A stretch of DNA of 64,000 nucleotides from Puniceibacterium sp. IMCC21224 (GCF_001038505.1 NZ_LDPY01000001.1:372001-436000), one strand, 5' to 3'; shown: positions 1 to 9,851, counted from the stretch's first letter. Notes: generated by a model not told the origin, from the letters alone. Numbers and translations are program-made.

Positions 1-849
1 GTCCTCGAGGTTCGCAATTTCGTGCACGCGGGGCAGACCCTGATCAAGTTGGGCGAATACAGCTTTATTCCGCCAGCCACGAGTCCCGAGAATGAGAAGG
101 TGCGGCGCGTCCTCCCCCTTCATCTGCTGCCAGAGGTCGAGCAGGAGGGCGTGATTTTTGCGCGGCTCGATGGTGCCGAGGGTGACAAAATAGGGCGCGC
201 TGTCCCAAGGACCGCTGGGGGCGATTCCGGGCGCGGGGTGCGGTACGCCTAGATGGGCGACAAGGCTTGGAGGGACGCGACCAGAGGATTTGCAATGGCG
301 GATGACATCAGCCTCGGTCTGAGCAGAATTGCAGATCACCAGATCAGCGGCGCGGCTGACGCGTGCGATAAACGCGGAAAAGGCGGCGTGGGTTTCGGGC
401 CGCTGGTATTGCGGCATGTCGAGGGGGATGGTGTCGTGGACCAGCACGGCGATGCGGTTGTCTGGCAGGCAGTTCACCGCCGCGATCACCCGATCCGACA
501 GGTTGCTGTGCCCGGTGTTGAGATAGGTACAGCCCGGCGGCAGATGTCTGCGCAACATCCGTGACAGCCCCGGTGGCCATGTTCGGGTCAGGCACCAGCG
601 CCGCAGATCGGCCTCGGCGTTTGGCCCCCAGCTGTTGTCCAGTACAGCGTCGCGCACACGGTCACAGCCAACCTGATCCAGAAGCATATAGCCCAGCCGG
701 GTTCGCACCAGCGCAAACAGCGGCACAGAGTCGGCGACTAGATGTTTAAGATAGGCGAATTCGACCCGGTCGACCCCGGTCATCCGCCGCCCTGCACGGC
801 GGAACAGCCGGGTCAGGTCCAGCAGACGTGCGCGCGGCTCACTTTTCAA
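1..849 (-). CDS. Glycosyltransferase, GT4/group 1 type (3' end outside window)
   Basis: Probably transfers a sugar from a nucleotide donor during surface polysaccharide assembly in the cytoplasm. About 283 residues are visible and the frame is still open at base 1, so the C-terminal part of the donor-binding domain is missing. The linker motif GTIEPRKNHALLLDLW, typical of GT4 enzymes (start of the C-terminal Rossmann domain), is near residue 200. I place the start at the TTG at 849-847 (M-K-S-E-P-R), because upstream in this frame there is only one other TTG before a stop and no ATG. The start overlaps the 3' end of galE by 11 bases, which suggests translational coupling in a galU-galE-glycosyltransferase operon. 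Acceptor and linkage cannot be told from sequence. Confidence 0.85.
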   Translation of the reverse strand, partial: MKSEPRARLLDLTRLFRRAGRRMTGVDRVEFAYLKHLVADSVPLFALVRTRLGYMLLDQVGCDRVRDAVLDNSWGPNAEADLRRWCLTRTWPPGLSRMLRRHLPPGCTYLNTGHSNLSDRVIAAVNCLPDNRIAVLVHDTIPLDMPQYQRPETHAAFSAFIARVSRAADLVICNSAQTEADVIRHCKSSGRVPPSLVAHLGVPHPAPGIAPSGPWDSAPYFVTLGTIEPRKNHALLLDLWQQMKGEDAPHLLILGTRGWRNKAVFAQLDQGLPRVHEIANLED

Positions 850-1822
850 AATGCCCCGTCTGATGCCAGCGCCAAGCGTCTGCAATCATTTGCTCAAGAG
901 TCGAGCGTTGCGGTGTCCAGCCCAGTTCGTTGATCGCGCGGGACGAGCCTGAAACCAGCTTGGTACAATCGCCGGCTCTGCGCGGGCCCTCGCTGTACGG
1001 AACCTCGCGATTGGTGACGGCACGGCTGGCAACCATGACCTCGCGTACGGAAAACCCGCTGCCGGTGCCAAGGTTAAAGACCCGGCTGCCTTTGTTGCCC
1101 TCAAGCCAGCGCAGGCCCAGCACATGGGCGTCCACCAGATCGCAGACATGCACATAATCGCGGATGCAGGTGCCGTCGGGCGTGGCATAATCGGTGCCAT
1201 GGATGGTCAACGCGGGTCGCTTGCCTTGCAGTGCCTCTAGCATCACGGGGATCAGATGCGTCTCGGGCTGGTGATGTTCGCCAACTTCCGCATCCGGGTC
1301 GGCGCCCGCGACATTGAAGTAGCGAAAGATCACGTGGCGCAGGCCATACGCGGCCTCGAAATCGCGCAGGATATCTTCGATCGCGCGTTTTGATGCGCCG
1401 TAGGCATTGACGGGAAATTGTGCGCTGTTCTCGTCCAGCACGACATTGTCTTGCTCGCCATAGGTGGCGCAGGTCGAACTGAAGACAAAATTCAGGCAAC
1501 CGGCCTCGACTGCCGCCTCGATCAGGGTCAGCGACCCTTCGACATTGTTACGCCAGTAAAGGCCGGGTTTGGCCATCGCCTCGCCCACCTGGCTCAGTGC
1601 AGCAAAGTGCATCACGGCAACCGGTTTCCAGGTGGCAAATACCTGATCCAGCCGGACCCGGTCGGTCAGGTCGCCCTGCTCGAACGGGCCGAATTGCACC
1701 GCGTCCTGCCAGCCAGTGGACAGGTTGTCGTAAGTGACGGGCGTATAGCCCGCCCGCGCAAGCGCCTTGCACGCGTGCGCGCCAATGTAGCCGGCACCGC
1801 CGGTCACAAGGACATTTGCCAA
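839..1822 (-). CDS. galE: UDP-glucose 4-epimerase
   Basis: Interconverts UDP-glucose and UDP-galactose with bound NAD, supplying galactose units for polysaccharide. The 327-residue protein opens with the NAD-binding motif GGAGYIG (residues 8-14). It has the short-chain dehydrogenase catalytic set Ser116/Thr117, Tyr141 and Lys145 (YGASK), and the epimerase signature around PDGTCIRDYVHV. The open frame runs upstream into galU, but family alignment places the start at M-A-N-V-L-V-T-G-G, a TTG at 1822-1820, four bases after the galU stop. A weak purine-rich site (GCGGA) precedes it. It lies directly downstream of galU, which makes its substrate, and overlaps the next glycosyltransferase. Confidence 0.95.
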   Translation of the reverse strand: MANVLVTGGAGYIGAHACKALARAGYTPVTYDNLSTGWQDAVQFGPFEQGDLTDRVRLDQVFATWKPVAVMHFAALSQVGEAMAKPGLYWRNNVEGSLTLIEAAVEAGCLNFVFSSTCATYGEQDNVVLDENSAQFPVNAYGASKRAIEDILRDFEAAYGLRHVIFRYFNVAGADPDAEVGEHHQPETHLIPVMLEALQGKRPALTIHGTDYATPDGTCIRDYVHVCDLVDAHVLGLRWLEGNKGSRVFNLGTGSGFSVREVMVASRAVTNREVPYSEGPRRAGDCTKLVSGSSRAINELGWTPQRSTLEQMIADAWRWHQTGHFEK

Positions 1823-1826
1823 GCGC

Positions 1827-2720
1827 TTATTCCGCCGCTTTTTCGAGCGCGACAAGCTCGTGCAGGTAGCGGCGCAGGTCATCCTTGAGTTCGTCCCGCG
1901 CCAAGCCAAAGGCAACTGTTGCCTGCAGGAAACCGGCCTTGGAGCCGCAATCGAACCGCTGACCACGGAATCGCAGGCCATACACGCCCTCTTTGCCGCC
2001 GATTTCTTGGGCGATGGCGTCGGTCAATTGGATCTCTCCGCCCGCGCCGGTCTTCATCTTGTTGAGGTTCTTGAGGATGCTTGGCGACAGGATATACCGC
2101 CCAATCACGGCGAGGTTTGACGGTTCGGTGCCGGGCGCAGGTTTTTCGACCATCCCCTTGACCGAGACCATGGATCCCATGTCTTTCTTGATGTCGAGAA
2201 TTCCGTACGAGCTGGCCTTGTCCGTCGGCACTTCCATGGCGGCGACCATATTGCCGCCGGTTTCTTCATAGGCTTCGATCATTTGCTGAAGGCAGGGTTT
2301 TTCGGCTGCGATCACGTCATCGGGCAGGATCACGGCGAAGGGTTCGTTGCCGATCAGGCGGCGCGCGCACCAAACCGCGTGACCTAGACCAAGCGCCTTG
2401 TGCTGGCGCATATAGGCGACCTCACCGGAATCCATGTTGGTGGATTTTAGGATGTCCAGCAGCTCATCCTTGCCTTGACGACGCAATTCCGCCTCAAGTT
2501 GGGGGGAATGGTCAAAGTAATCCTCTAGCGCGCCTTTGCCGCGTGAGGTGACGAACAAAAATTCTTTGATGCCGGCCGCACGGGCCTCGTCAATGGCGTA
2601 TTGCACCAATGGACGATCGACGAGGGTCATGATTTCTTTGGGTACTGATTTTGTCGCTGGCAGAAAGCGTGTTCCCAGACCTGCGACCGGAAAAATTGCC
2701 TTTGTTACCTTATTACGCAT
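1827..2720 (-). CDS. galU: UTP--glucose-1-phosphate uridylyltransferase
   Basis: Makes UDP-glucose from UTP and glucose 1-phosphate, the entry point for polysaccharide precursors. The 297-residue length is normal for bacterial GalU. The nucleotide-binding motif GLGTRFLPATKSVPKE is at the N terminus (about residues 15-30) and the catalytic-site segment DRPLVQYAIDEA follows. A good ribosome binding site (AAAGGAGC) lies about 8 bases before the ATG at 2720. It is the first gene of a leftward unit with galE and a glycosyltransferase. The 152-base gap upstream contains an AT-rich stretch (CTATAGT) about 25-30 bases before the start that could be a -10 element, but I see no convincing -35. Confidence 0.95.
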   Translation of the reverse strand: MRNKVTKAIFPVAGLGTRFLPATKSVPKEIMTLVDRPLVQYAIDEARAAGIKEFLFVTSRGKGALEDYFDHSPQLEAELRRQGKDELLDILKSTNMDSGEVAYMRQHKALGLGHAVWCARRLIGNEPFAVILPDDVIAAEKPCLQQMIEAYEETGGNMVAAMEVPTDKASSYGILDIKKDMGSMVSVKGMVEKPAPGTEPSNLAVIGRYILSPSILKNLNKMKTGAGGEIQLTDAIAQEIGGKEGVYGLRFRGQRFDCGSKAGFLQATVAFGLARDELKDDLRRYLHELVALEKAAE

Positions 2721-2872
2721 GCATCTGCTCCTTTATTCAATACCCGACTATAGCGCGTCGATCTGTTTGCACCACTACACTAAATCGGAAGTGCGGATAC
2801 ACAGTTATCGTGACAGTTCTGCGTGGGTGGATCAACTTTTGCGCAACATGTCGCCGGGATAGTTCCGCTGAG

Positions 2873-4108
2873 TCAATTGGGCAACACGCGCAGCCCGGCG
2901 AGGCGCGCGACCTCGGCGTCGACCCGCCGACGCAGGCTGGTAATGCGCCGCCAGCGGCTTTGTCGGTCGCTGCGTCCGAACTGGCCGCCGGTGTGTTCCC
3001 AATAGCCATCGGGGTGAAACCGCACATGATGCCAGAGTGTGGTGGGCGACAGCAGGAACAGCGTGACGATCTTGTCGGCGGTGGCTTCGGATTGCGCCTG
3101 TGTGCGGAGCGCACTGGCCCCATAAGGGCGGCCGAAAAGGACCATATGTCTGGCCCTTGGGCGACCGGGATAGGCGCGCAACCCCTCGGCGGCGCGGGGC
3201 AGGGGCACGATCCTGCCAATGTCGCGGTTCTGTCCTTCGCGCCAGCCGCGATCAAGCCCGCGCAACAGACGCAGAACATCGTCCGGCCCCAGCGGGCCGC
3301 GTTGCATCAGCCGCAACAGGCGTTGGCGTTGGGCGTTGCGGAACTTTTGCCAGGCAGCGGGATGATCCGCCACAGTGGCATGTTTGCGCAGGTAAACAGC
3401 CAGCGATGCGCCGATCTGCGTCAGATCGCGTGGTGTGCGATCCGCGGCGCGGCGCGGGCTGGCGGCATAGCCGTGGTGCACCTGCGCCAGAGGCACAATC
3501 GCGGTGGCATACCCCGCGCGGGCCAGGCGCATGTTCAGGTCGGTTTCGTCCAGGTAAAAGTGCAGCGCCGGGTCAAAGCCACCCAGATCGGCCAGCACCT
3601 CGCGGCGCAGCGCCATGTTGCAACCTTCGGTCTTGATCGCGCGGCCTTTTGTGGGGTGCAGCACTTGTGCGGCGTCGCCATCCAGCGCAAGAGCCACGGC
3701 ATCGCCGCGGGTATCGACCGTGCGGGCCTGCCACTGATAGCTGACACCATTACGCCCGCGCACATAGCCGCCCGCCGCCGCCACATCAGCCGAGTCGAAC
3801 GGGGCGGCGAGGTGGCGCAGCCAGGTCGGTTCCGGCACGGCATCGTCGTCAAGAAAGGCGACCACCTCGCCCGCCGCCTGCGCCACGCCAAGGTTGCGCG
3901 CGACCGAGATGTTGTCGTCGTCAAATGCCACCAGCTTGATCAATGCGGCATCGGCGCGGGCCTGAACCTGCGCCACACCTGCCGCACAGGCCACCACCAC
4001 CACTTCGTAGGTCGGATAGTCAAGCTGACTGACCCCGGTCAGGCACAGGTCTAGCGCGTCGGGCCGGTCGCGGCTGACGATGATCACGCTGACGGGCGGG
4101 GTGGACAT
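2873..4108 (-). CDS. Glycosyltransferase family 2
   Basis: A 411-residue GT-A fold enzyme, probably adding a sugar to a surface glycan. The N terminus carries the GT2 hallmark VSVIIVSRDRPDAL. The metal-binding Asp cluster FLDDDAVPEPTWL is near residue 90, and a second acceptor-side motif (ETDLNMRLARAG) is around residue 190. The C-terminal third is Arg-rich and not typical of the domain. The ATG at 4108 follows the cysQ stop by 4 bases, so the two are co-transcribed. A 467-residue open frame on the opposite strand (2651-4054) is longer, but its Gln/Ala/His-rich translation has no recognisable domain and I take it as a shadow. Donor and acceptor are unknown. Confidence 0.88.
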   Translation of the reverse strand: MSTPPVSVIIVSRDRPDALDLCLTGVSQLDYPTYEVVVVACAAGVAQVQARADAALIKLVAFDDDNISVARNLGVAQAAGEVVAFLDDDAVPEPTWLRHLAAPFDSADVAAAGGYVRGRNGVSYQWQARTVDTRGDAVALALDGDAAQVLHPTKGRAIKTEGCNMALRREVLADLGGFDPALHFYLDETDLNMRLARAGYATAIVPLAQVHHGYAASPRRAADRTPRDLTQIGASLAVYLRKHATVADHPAAWQKFRNAQRQRLLRLMQRGPLGPDDVLRLLRGLDRGWREGQNRDIGRIVPLPRAAEGLRAYPGRPRARHMVLFGRPYGASALRTQAQSEATADKIVTLFLLSPTTLWHHVRFHPDGYWEHTGGQFGRSDRQSRWRRITSLRRRVDAEVARLAGLRVLPN

Positions 4109-4112
4109 CGGT

Positions 4113-4910
4113 TCAGGCGTCTTTCAGCGTGACCCCCGGCGCATAGGCGATGAAGAACGGGTTGGCATATCCGACCTTACCATAGACCAGTGGCGTGTGG
4201 TCGTCGAACCGCACCACCTGTCCGCCGGCGCCTGCCAGAACGGCGTGGCCTGCGGCCGTGTCCCATTCCATCGTGCGGCCCAGCCGGGGGTAGATGTCGG
4301 CCTCGCCCGTCGCGACAAGGCAGAACTTGAGCGAAGATCCCGCGCTGGTCATGTCCTTGACGTTGTATTTGGCGATGTAGTCGTCGGTGGCCTGATCGCG
4401 GTGCGATTTTGACGCGACGACCATCAGCCCGTCGTTGTTGGGGCTGGTGACGCTGAGCAGGGTGCATTCGCCGGGGACATTTTTGTCGAACGGGCCGGTT
4501 TCTTCCACCGACTGGCCGACTGAATTTGTGTAGAACATACGGCCTTTGGCGGGGGCATAGACGACACCGCGCACTGGCACGCCATCTTCGATCAGCGCGA
4601 TGTTGACAGTGAAGTCACCGCGCCGGTTGATGAATTCCTTGGTTCCGTCCAGCGGATCGACGATCAGGAAATGCGCGGCTGTTTCGGTATGGCTCGCGGC
4701 TTGTTCCTCGGTCACCAGGAGAGTGTCTGGAAACGCCTCGTGCAGCCCATCTGAAATCAGCGCATCGGCGGCTTCGTCAGCTTCGGTCACAGGGCTCGAA
4801 TCAGACTTTACCTTGACGTCGAATTCGTCCGAGGAATAAATCTCCATGATCTTGTCGCCGGCTTCCAGCGCCAGGCGACGCATTACCTGAGTGAGTGTCT
4901 CATAGTTCAC
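4113..4910 (-). CDS. cysQ: 3'(2'),5'-bisphosphate nucleotidase (CysQ-like, inositol monophosphatase fold)
   Basis: Expected to hydrolyse 3'-phosphoadenosine 5'-phosphate left over from sulfate activation, with Mg2+. The 265-residue protein has the metal-site acidic pair in VTEEQ (about 67-71), the family motif DPLDGT (85-90), and the C-terminal signature WDTAAGHAVL. The start is a GTG at 4910 preceded by AAAGGAG at 8 bases; the nearest ATG is out of frame. It is followed after 4 bases by a glycosyltransferase. Pairing of cysQ with polysaccharide genes could reflect sulfated polymer synthesis, but no sulfotransferase is visible here. Inositol-1-phosphatase activity is an alternative within the same family. 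Confidence 0.9.
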   Translation of the reverse strand: MNYETLTQVMRRLALEAGDKIMEIYSSDEFDVKVKSDSSPVTEADEAADALISDGLHEAFPDTLLVTEEQAASHTETAAHFLIVDPLDGTKEFINRRGDFTVNIALIEDGVPVRGVVYAPAKGRMFYTNSVGQSVEETGPFDKNVPGECTLLSVTSPNNDGLMVVASKSHRDQATDDYIAKYNVKDMTSAGSSLKFCLVATGEADIYPRLGRTMEWDTAAGHAVLAGAGGQVVRFDDHTPLVYGKVGYANPFFIAYAPGVTLKDA

Positions 4911-5059
4911 AATACCGCTCCTTTATCCGCGCTTGGGCGTGGATTCATTGCTTAAAAAGGTCCCACCCCTTATGCTGCCTCGGAACAGGAACGGCAAGAA
5001 CACCGTGGCTCTGCCCATCCGGGCGCGCCCGGAACTCGCTGAGGTACGGGAGTCCTGAT

Positions 5060-5890
5060 ATGTTTCAATCTTCCGCCCCACGGACGCGGATCGGTTCCGC
5101 GCTGTATATCTGCGAACTGATTTACCATAATTCGGTCCGATCCGTGCGCAAGACGCATGGCAACGCAGTCATGTCGATCCTGATGAATATGCTGCAAACG
5201 GCGATTTTTGTGCTGGCCTTCTACTTCATGTTCATGATCCTTGGCATGCGCGGCACTGCCCTGCGCGGCGATTTCATGATCTACATCATGACCGGCATCT
5301 TTCTTTATATGACCCATACCAAAACGCTGGGCGCCGTCGCCGCATCCGAAGGGCCTGCATCACCGATGATGCAGCACGCACCGATGAACACGGCTGTCGC
5401 GATCGCAGCAGCGATGCTCTCGACGCTCTATATCCAGATGCTGTCGTTGCTGGTGATCCTGTTCGTTTACGATGTCGCGTTCAATCCCTTTGTTCTGCAG
5501 GAAATCCATGATCCGATCGGCTGTATCGGGATGATCCTGCTGTCGTGGTTTTCGGGGGCGGCGATTGGCATGGTGTTGCTCGCGGCCAAGCCGTGGTTCC
5601 CGACGCCGGTTTCGATCATCTCGACCGTTTACCAGAGGGCCAACATGATCGCGTCGGGTAAGATGTTTGTCGCCAACACGCTGCCCAACTACATGCTGGT
5701 GATGTTCAGCTGGAACCCGCTGTTCCACACGATCGACCAGTCGCGCGGCTATGCCTTTGTCGACTACAACCCGCGCAATTCGAACTGGGAATATGCGTTG
5801 TATTTCTCGCTCGTGTTCCTGATGATCGGACTGATGGGTGAATTCTACACACGCAAACATGCCTCGGCATCGTGGTCTGCCCGCCGGTGA
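5060..5890 (+). CDS. ABC-2 type polysaccharide export permease (KpsM-like)
   Basis: A 276-residue integral membrane protein with about six hydrophobic segments, the first around residues 40-65 (MNMLQTAIFVLAFYFMFMIL). This matches the permease of ABC transporters that export capsule or related polysaccharides across the inner membrane. The start is the ATG at 5060 with GGGAG seven bases upstream; an upstream in-frame ATG at 4895 gives a non-conserved extension. No ATP-binding subunit (KpsT type) or polysaccharide co-polymerase lies beside it, so the partner must be elsewhere. It is divergent from cysQ and ends only 4 bases before the converging alkB gene. Confidence 0.82.
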   Translation: MFQSSAPRTRIGSALYICELIYHNSVRSVRKTHGNAVMSILMNMLQTAIFVLAFYFMFMILGMRGTALRGDFMIYIMTGIFLYMTHTKTLGAVAASEGPASPMMQHAPMNTAVAIAAAMLSTLYIQMLSLLVILFVYDVAFNPFVLQEIHDPIGCIGMILLSWFSGAAIGMVLLAAKPWFPTPVSIISTVYQRANMIASGKMFVANTLPNYMLVMFSWNPLFHTIDQSRGYAFVDYNPRNSNWEYALYFSLVFLMIGLMGEFYTRKHASASWSARR

Positions 5891-5894
5891 CAGG

Positions 5895-6500
5895 TTAGGT
5901 CACAACGCGCAGCGTCAGATTGATTCGCCCGCCATTTGGCAGCAGGGTACTCGATCCCGGACGGATACGGTCTACGCCGTGATAGGCTAGGCGCGACGCC
6001 CCCTCCAGCACCAGCACATCGCCGGATTGCAGCCAGAGCGATTCCGTGCTGCCCTTGCGCTCTGTACCGCCGATGCGGAACAGTCCCTCGTCCCCCAGCG
6101 AAATCGATACCACCGGCATCGTCAGATCTGATTCGTCGCGGTCCTGATGCAGGCTCATCCGGGCACTGGCTGCGTACCAGTTGATCAGGCAGCATTCCGG
6201 TTGTCGCGCAACGCCGCTGAGGGCATCCCAAAGCGTCAAAATCTGTTGCGGGATCGCAGGCCAGGGCATGCCTTGGGGATGGGTCGCGCTATAGCGATAG
6301 CCCTTGGCGTCACTGATCCAGCCGAACTGCCCCGCAGCGGACATGCGCACTGACATCGGCTGACCACGCGGCGTCACCGGCTGAAACAGCGGCGCCTTGG
6401 TCAGCAAAAGACGCAGGCGATCCACCAGCGTCTCTTGGGCCGAACGGTCCAGATATCCGCGCAGAACCCGGCAGCCACGCAATGCTAAAATATCGGTCAT
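5895..6500 (-). CDS. alkB: Alpha-ketoglutarate-dependent DNA/RNA demethylase AlkB
   Basis: Oxidative demethylase that repairs N1-methyladenine and N3-methylcytosine using Fe(II) and 2-oxoglutarate. The 201-residue length fits bacterial AlkB. The iron ligands are visible as His118 and Asp120 (HQD) and His174 (YHGVDRI). The 2-oxoglutarate-binding arginines are in the C-terminal RINLTLR (Arg192 and Arg198). The substrate-lid region WYAASARMSLHQDRDE is conserved. The gene is transcribed away from dnaK, and the roughly 220-base gap between them holds the dnaK promoter region. Not to be confused with the alkane hydroxylase at 51.5 kb, which shares the gene name. Confidence 0.93.
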   Translation of the reverse strand: MTDILALRGCRVLRGYLDRSAQETLVDRLRLLLTKAPLFQPVTPRGQPMSVRMSAAGQFGWISDAKGYRYSATHPQGMPWPAIPQQILTLWDALSGVARQPECCLINWYAASARMSLHQDRDESDLTMPVVSISLGDEGLFRIGGTERKGSTESLWLQSGDVLVLEGASRLAYHGVDRIRPGSSTLLPNGGRINLTLRVVT

Positions 6501-6576
6501 GCGGGTATTTCCGCCGTGTTGCGTCTGGAATGTAAAGAAAAAGCCTCCAATTGGCTGATTCCGTCCGGTTCCGACG

Positions 6577-6605
6577 CTTGCAGGGCCAATGACCCCTCCT
6601 TATAT
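6577..6605 (+). promoter_or_regulatory. Candidate heat-shock (RpoH-type) promoter for dnaK
   Basis: CTTGCAG at 6577-6583 and CCTTATAT at 6598-6605 are separated by 14 bases. This resembles the sigma-32 pattern CTTGAAA-N14-CCCCATNT (5 of 7 and 6 of 8 positions). It lies about 120 bases upstream of the dnaK ATG. Consistent with the known RpoH control of dnaKJ, but not proven by sequence alone. Confidence 0.45.
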
Positions 6606-6723
6606 ACGCCCAGACGCAATGCACGGGGCATTCCTGTGCTGCATCGCTCATAACACGGGGCAGGATGCCGAAACGGGTCTGCGCCTCGGCATATCGCCTT
6701 GAAGCAAGAAGGGATCGAACAAC

Positions 6724-8628
6724 ATGGCCAAAGTGATTGGTATTGACCTCGGTACGACAAACAGCTGCGTTGCCATCATGGATGGATCGCAGCCGCGCGT
6801 GATCGAAAACGCCGAAGGCGCACGTACGACACCGTCCATCGTCGCCTTTACCGACGACGAACGTCTGGTCGGCCAGCCCGCCAAGCGGCAGGCTGTCACC
6901 AACCCCGACAACACGATTTTTGGTGTGAAGCGCCTGATCGGTCGCCGCGCCGACGACGAGCACCTCGCCAAAGATAAAAAGAACCTGCCGTTTGACCTGA
7001 TCGATGGCGGCAATGGCGATGCATGGGTGCGGGCTCGTGGCGAAAAATACAGCCCGTCGCAAATTTCCGCTTTTATCCTTCAGAAGATGAAGGAAACCGC
7101 CGAGTCGTATCTTGGCGAAGAGGTGACGCAGGCTGTCATCACCGTGCCCGCCTATTTCAACGACGCCCAGCGTCAGGCAACCAAGGACGCGGGCAAGATT
7201 GCCGGCCTCGAAGTCCTGCGGATCATCAACGAACCGACGGCGGCTGCGCTGGCCTATGGCCTCGACAAGAAAGAATCGCGCACCATTGCGGTCTACGACC
7301 TTGGGGGCGGCACCTTCGATGTGACCATCCTGGAAATCGACGATGGCCTGTTCGAAGTGAAATCGACCAACGGCGACACCTTCCTGGGTGGTGAAGACTT
7401 TGACATGCGTATCGTCAACTACCTTGCCGATCAGTTCAAGAAAGAGAACAATGTCGATCTGACGCAGGACAAGATGGCCCTGCAACGTCTGAAAGAGGCG
7501 GCTGAAAAAGCCAAGATCGAACTATCCTCGTCCAGCCAGACTGAGATCAACCAGCCCTTCATCTCGATGGGTGCAAACGGCCAGCCGCTGCACATGGTGA
7601 TGAAACTGACCCGCGCCAAACTGGAATCGCTGGTTGGCGATCTGATCAAGGCGTCGATCAAGCCGTGTCAGGCCGCGCTCAAAGATGCCGGTCTTAGCGT
7701 TGGTGACATTGACGAGGTTGTTCTGGTTGGTGGTATGACCCGCATGCCGCGCGTCGTCGAAGAAGTAACCAAGTACTTTGGCAAAGAGCCGCACAAGGGT
7801 GTGAACCCGGACGAGGTTGTGGCCCTGGGCGCTGCCATTCAGGCCGGCGTTCTGCAAGGCGACGTCAAGGATGTTGTCCTGCTCGACGTGACCCCGCTGT
7901 CACTGGGTATCGAGACGCTGGGTGGCGTGTTCACCCGTCTGATCGACCGCAACACCACGATCCCGACCAAGAAATCGCAGATCTTTTCGACCGCCGAGGA
8001 CAACCAGAACGCCGTGACGATCCGGGTGTTCCAGGGTGAGCGTGAGATGGCCGCCGATAACAAGATGCTGGGCCAGTTCAACATGGAAAGCATCCCGCCG
8101 GCACCGCGCGGTATGCCCCAGATCGAAGTGACCTTTGACATCGACGCCAATGGCATCGTTTCTGTGTCGGCCAAAGACAAGGGCACGAACAAAGAGCACA
8201 AGATCACGATCCAGGCATCTGGCGGTCTGTCGGACGCTGATATCGAAAAGATGGTCAAGGATGCGGAGGCAAATGCCGAAGGCGACAAGGCCCGTCGCGA
8301 ACTGGTCGAGGCCCGCAATCAGGCCGAAAGCCTGATCCATTCGACCGAAAAATCGGTCGAAGAGCATGCGGACAAGGTGGATCCGACCACGGTCGAAGCG
8401 ATCGAGCTGGCCATTGCCGCACTCAAGGATGAGCTTGAGGCCGACAATGCCGACAAGATCAAGTCGGGCATCCAGAACGTGACCGAAGCTGCGATGAAGC
8501 TGGGCGAGGCGATCTACAAATCGCAGTCCGAAGAGTCCGATGATGGCCCTGCCGCTGCGGATCAGGGCGGTGATGACGACATCGTCGACGCTGATTTCGA
8601 GGATCTTGACGACAGCAAGCGGGCATAA
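6724..8628 (+). CDS. dnaK: Molecular chaperone DnaK (Hsp70)
   Basis: ATP-driven Hsp70 chaperone that folds and protects cytoplasmic proteins with DnaJ and GrpE. The 634-residue length is standard. The N-terminal ATPase domain begins with [16 protein letters not shown], with the adenosine-site motif [13 protein letters not shown] near residue 335. The substrate-binding domain follows ([19 protein letters not shown]), and the acidic C-terminal tail ends [15 protein letters not shown] purine-rich site (AGAAGGGA) precedes the ATG at 6724. dnaJ follows after 78 bases on the same strand. Confidence 0.99.
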   Translation: MAKVIGIDLGTTNSCVAIMDGSQPRVIENAEGARTTPSIVAFTDDERLVGQPAKRQAVTNPDNTIFGVKRLIGRRADDEHLAKDKKNLPFDLIDGGNGDAWVRARGEKYSPSQISAFILQKMKETAESYLGEEVTQAVITVPAYFNDAQRQATKDAGKIAGLEVLRIINEPTAAALAYGLDKKESRTIAVYDLGGGTFDVTILEIDDGLFEVKSTNGDTFLGGEDFDMRIVNYLADQFKKENNVDLTQDKMALQRLKEAAEKAKIELSSSSQTEINQPFISMGANGQPLHMVMKLTRAKLESLVGDLIKASIKPCQAALKDAGLSVGDIDEVVLVGGMTRMPRVVEEVTKYFGKEPHKGVNPDEVVALGAAIQAGVLQGDVKDVVLLDVTPLSLGIETLGGVFTRLIDRNTTIPTKKSQIFSTAEDNQNAVTIRVFQGEREMAADNKMLGQFNMESIPPAPRGMPQIEVTFDIDANGIVSVSAKDKGTNKEHKITIQASGGLSDADIEKMVKDAEANAEGDKARRELVEARNQAESLIHSTEKSVEEHADKVDPTTVEAIELAIAALKDELEADNADKIKSGIQNVTEAAMKLGEAIYKSQSEESDDGPAAADQGGDDDIVDADFEDLDDSKRA

Positions 8629-8650
8629 AACCCGCCGTGGATATATCTAG

Positions 8651-8677
8651 GGGCCGGACCGGATACCGGGCCGGCCC
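8651..8677 (+). terminator. Hairpin between dnaK and dnaJ
   Basis: GGGCCGG (8651-8657) pairs with CCGGCCC (8671-8677) across a 13-base loop that can itself pair in part (CCGG repeats). No T-tract follows, so it is more likely a processing or attenuation structure that lowers dnaJ relative to dnaK than a full terminator. Confidence 0.4.
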
Positions 8678-8706
8678 TTGGCATTCCACGCGAGAGGAGG
8701 GCATTG

Positions 8707-9846
8707 ATGTCCAAACGCGACTTTTACGATGTGCTCGGCGTGAAAAAGGGGGCCTCTCCCGACGAGATCAAGAAGGCCTACCGCACCAAAGCGAAAGAGC
8801 TGCACCCCGACCGCAATTCCGATAATCCCGAAGCTGAAAATCAGTTCAAAGAGGCCAACGCGGCCTATGAAATTCTAAAGGATGCCGAAAAAAAGGCTGC
8901 CTATGATCGCTATGGTCATGCCGCGTTTGAGGGCGGCATGGGCGGTGGCGGCGGTCAGCGCCCTGGCCAGCAGGGCGATTTTGCCAGCGCATTTTCGGAT
9001 GTGTTCGACGATCTTTTCGGCGACTTCATGGGTGGCCAGCGCGGCGGACGCCAGCGTGCGACCCGTGGTGCCGACCTACGGTACAATCTGCGAGTGACCT
9101 TGGAAGACGCCTATGGCGGTCTGCAAAAAACCATCAATGTTCCGACCTCGGTGCAATGTGGGTCCTGCCGTGGCTCGGGGGCCGAGGGTGGGGTCGAACC
9201 CACGACCTGCCCAACCTGCTCTGGTATGGGTAAGGTGCGTGCGACGCAGGGGTTCTTTACGGTTGAGCGAACCTGCCCGACCTGTTCGGGGCTGGGGCAG
9301 ATAATCAAAAACCCTTGCAAGACGTGCCATGGCGCGGGACGGGTTCAGAAGGAAAAGGCGCTGTCGGTCAATATCCCCGCAGGGGTCGAGACCGGAACGC
9401 GGATTCGTCTTGCCGGTGAAGGCGAGGCAGGTATGCGTGGTGGCCCGCCGGGGGATCTCTATATCTTCCTCGAAGTGGTGCCGCATGCCCTGTTCGAGCG
9501 CGAGGCCAACAACCTGCATTGCCGCGTGCCGGTGTCGATGAGCGCTGCCGCACTGGGGGGTGACATCGAGGTTCCGACAATCGACGGCGGCCGCAGCCGG
9601 GTCAAGATCCCGGCGGGCAGTCAGTCGGGTCGGCAGATGCGCCTGCGCAACAAAGGCATGCCAGCCCTTCGGGGTGGTGCATCTGGGGACATGTTCATCG
9701 AACTGGCGGTGGAAACACCGGTAAACTTGACCTCGAAACAGCGCGAACTGCTGCGCGAATTCGAGGCGCTGTCCGAAGACAACAACCCGGAATCCAAGAG
9801 CTTCTTCTCGTCGGTCAAGTCCTTTTGGGACAGCATGAAGGGATGA
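8707..9846 (+). CDS. dnaJ: Chaperone DnaJ (Hsp40)
   Basis: Co-chaperone that stimulates DnaK ATPase and delivers substrates. The 379-residue protein has the J domain with HPD at residues 33-35 and a Gly/Phe-rich linker (about 75-115). Four zinc-binding CxxCxGxG repeats follow ([32 protein letters not shown]), then the C-terminal peptide-binding domains. The ATG at 8707 has a strong GAGAGGAGG site 7 bases upstream; a TTG one codon earlier is possible but worse spaced. Second gene of the dnaKJ unit, ended by the hairpin at 9852-9886. Confidence 0.98.
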   Translation: MSKRDFYDVLGVKKGASPDEIKKAYRTKAKELHPDRNSDNPEAENQFKEANAAYEILKDAEKKAAYDRYGHAAFEGGMGGGGGQRPGQQGDFASAFSDVFDDLFGDFMGGQRGGRQRATRGADLRYNLRVTLEDAYGGLQKTINVPTSVQCGSCRGSGAEGGVEPTTCPTCSGMGKVRATQGFFTVERTCPTCSGLGQIIKNPCKTCHGAGRVQKEKALSVNIPAGVETGTRIRLAGEGEAGMRGGPPGDLYIFLEVVPHALFEREANNLHCRVPVSMSAAALGGDIEVPTIDGGRSRVKIPAGSQSGRQMRLRNKGMPALRGGASGDMFIELAVETPVNLTSKQRELLREFEALSEDNNPESKSFFSSVKSFWDSMKG

Positions 9847-9851
9847 AGCAT

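Noticed and set aside
2651..4054. 467-codon open frame on the plus strand, longer than the gene opposite
   Set aside because: The translation is Gln/Ala/His-rich with no domain, while the minus strand encodes a clear GT2 glycosyltransferase. High GC makes long antisense frames common.
6310..7485. 391-codon frame antisense to dnaK
   Set aside because: It is a codon-position shadow of dnaK, with low-complexity translation and no start signal.
8704..8706. TTG as the dnaJ start
   Set aside because: The ATG immediately after it has the better distance to the GAGAGGAGG site and matches the family start.
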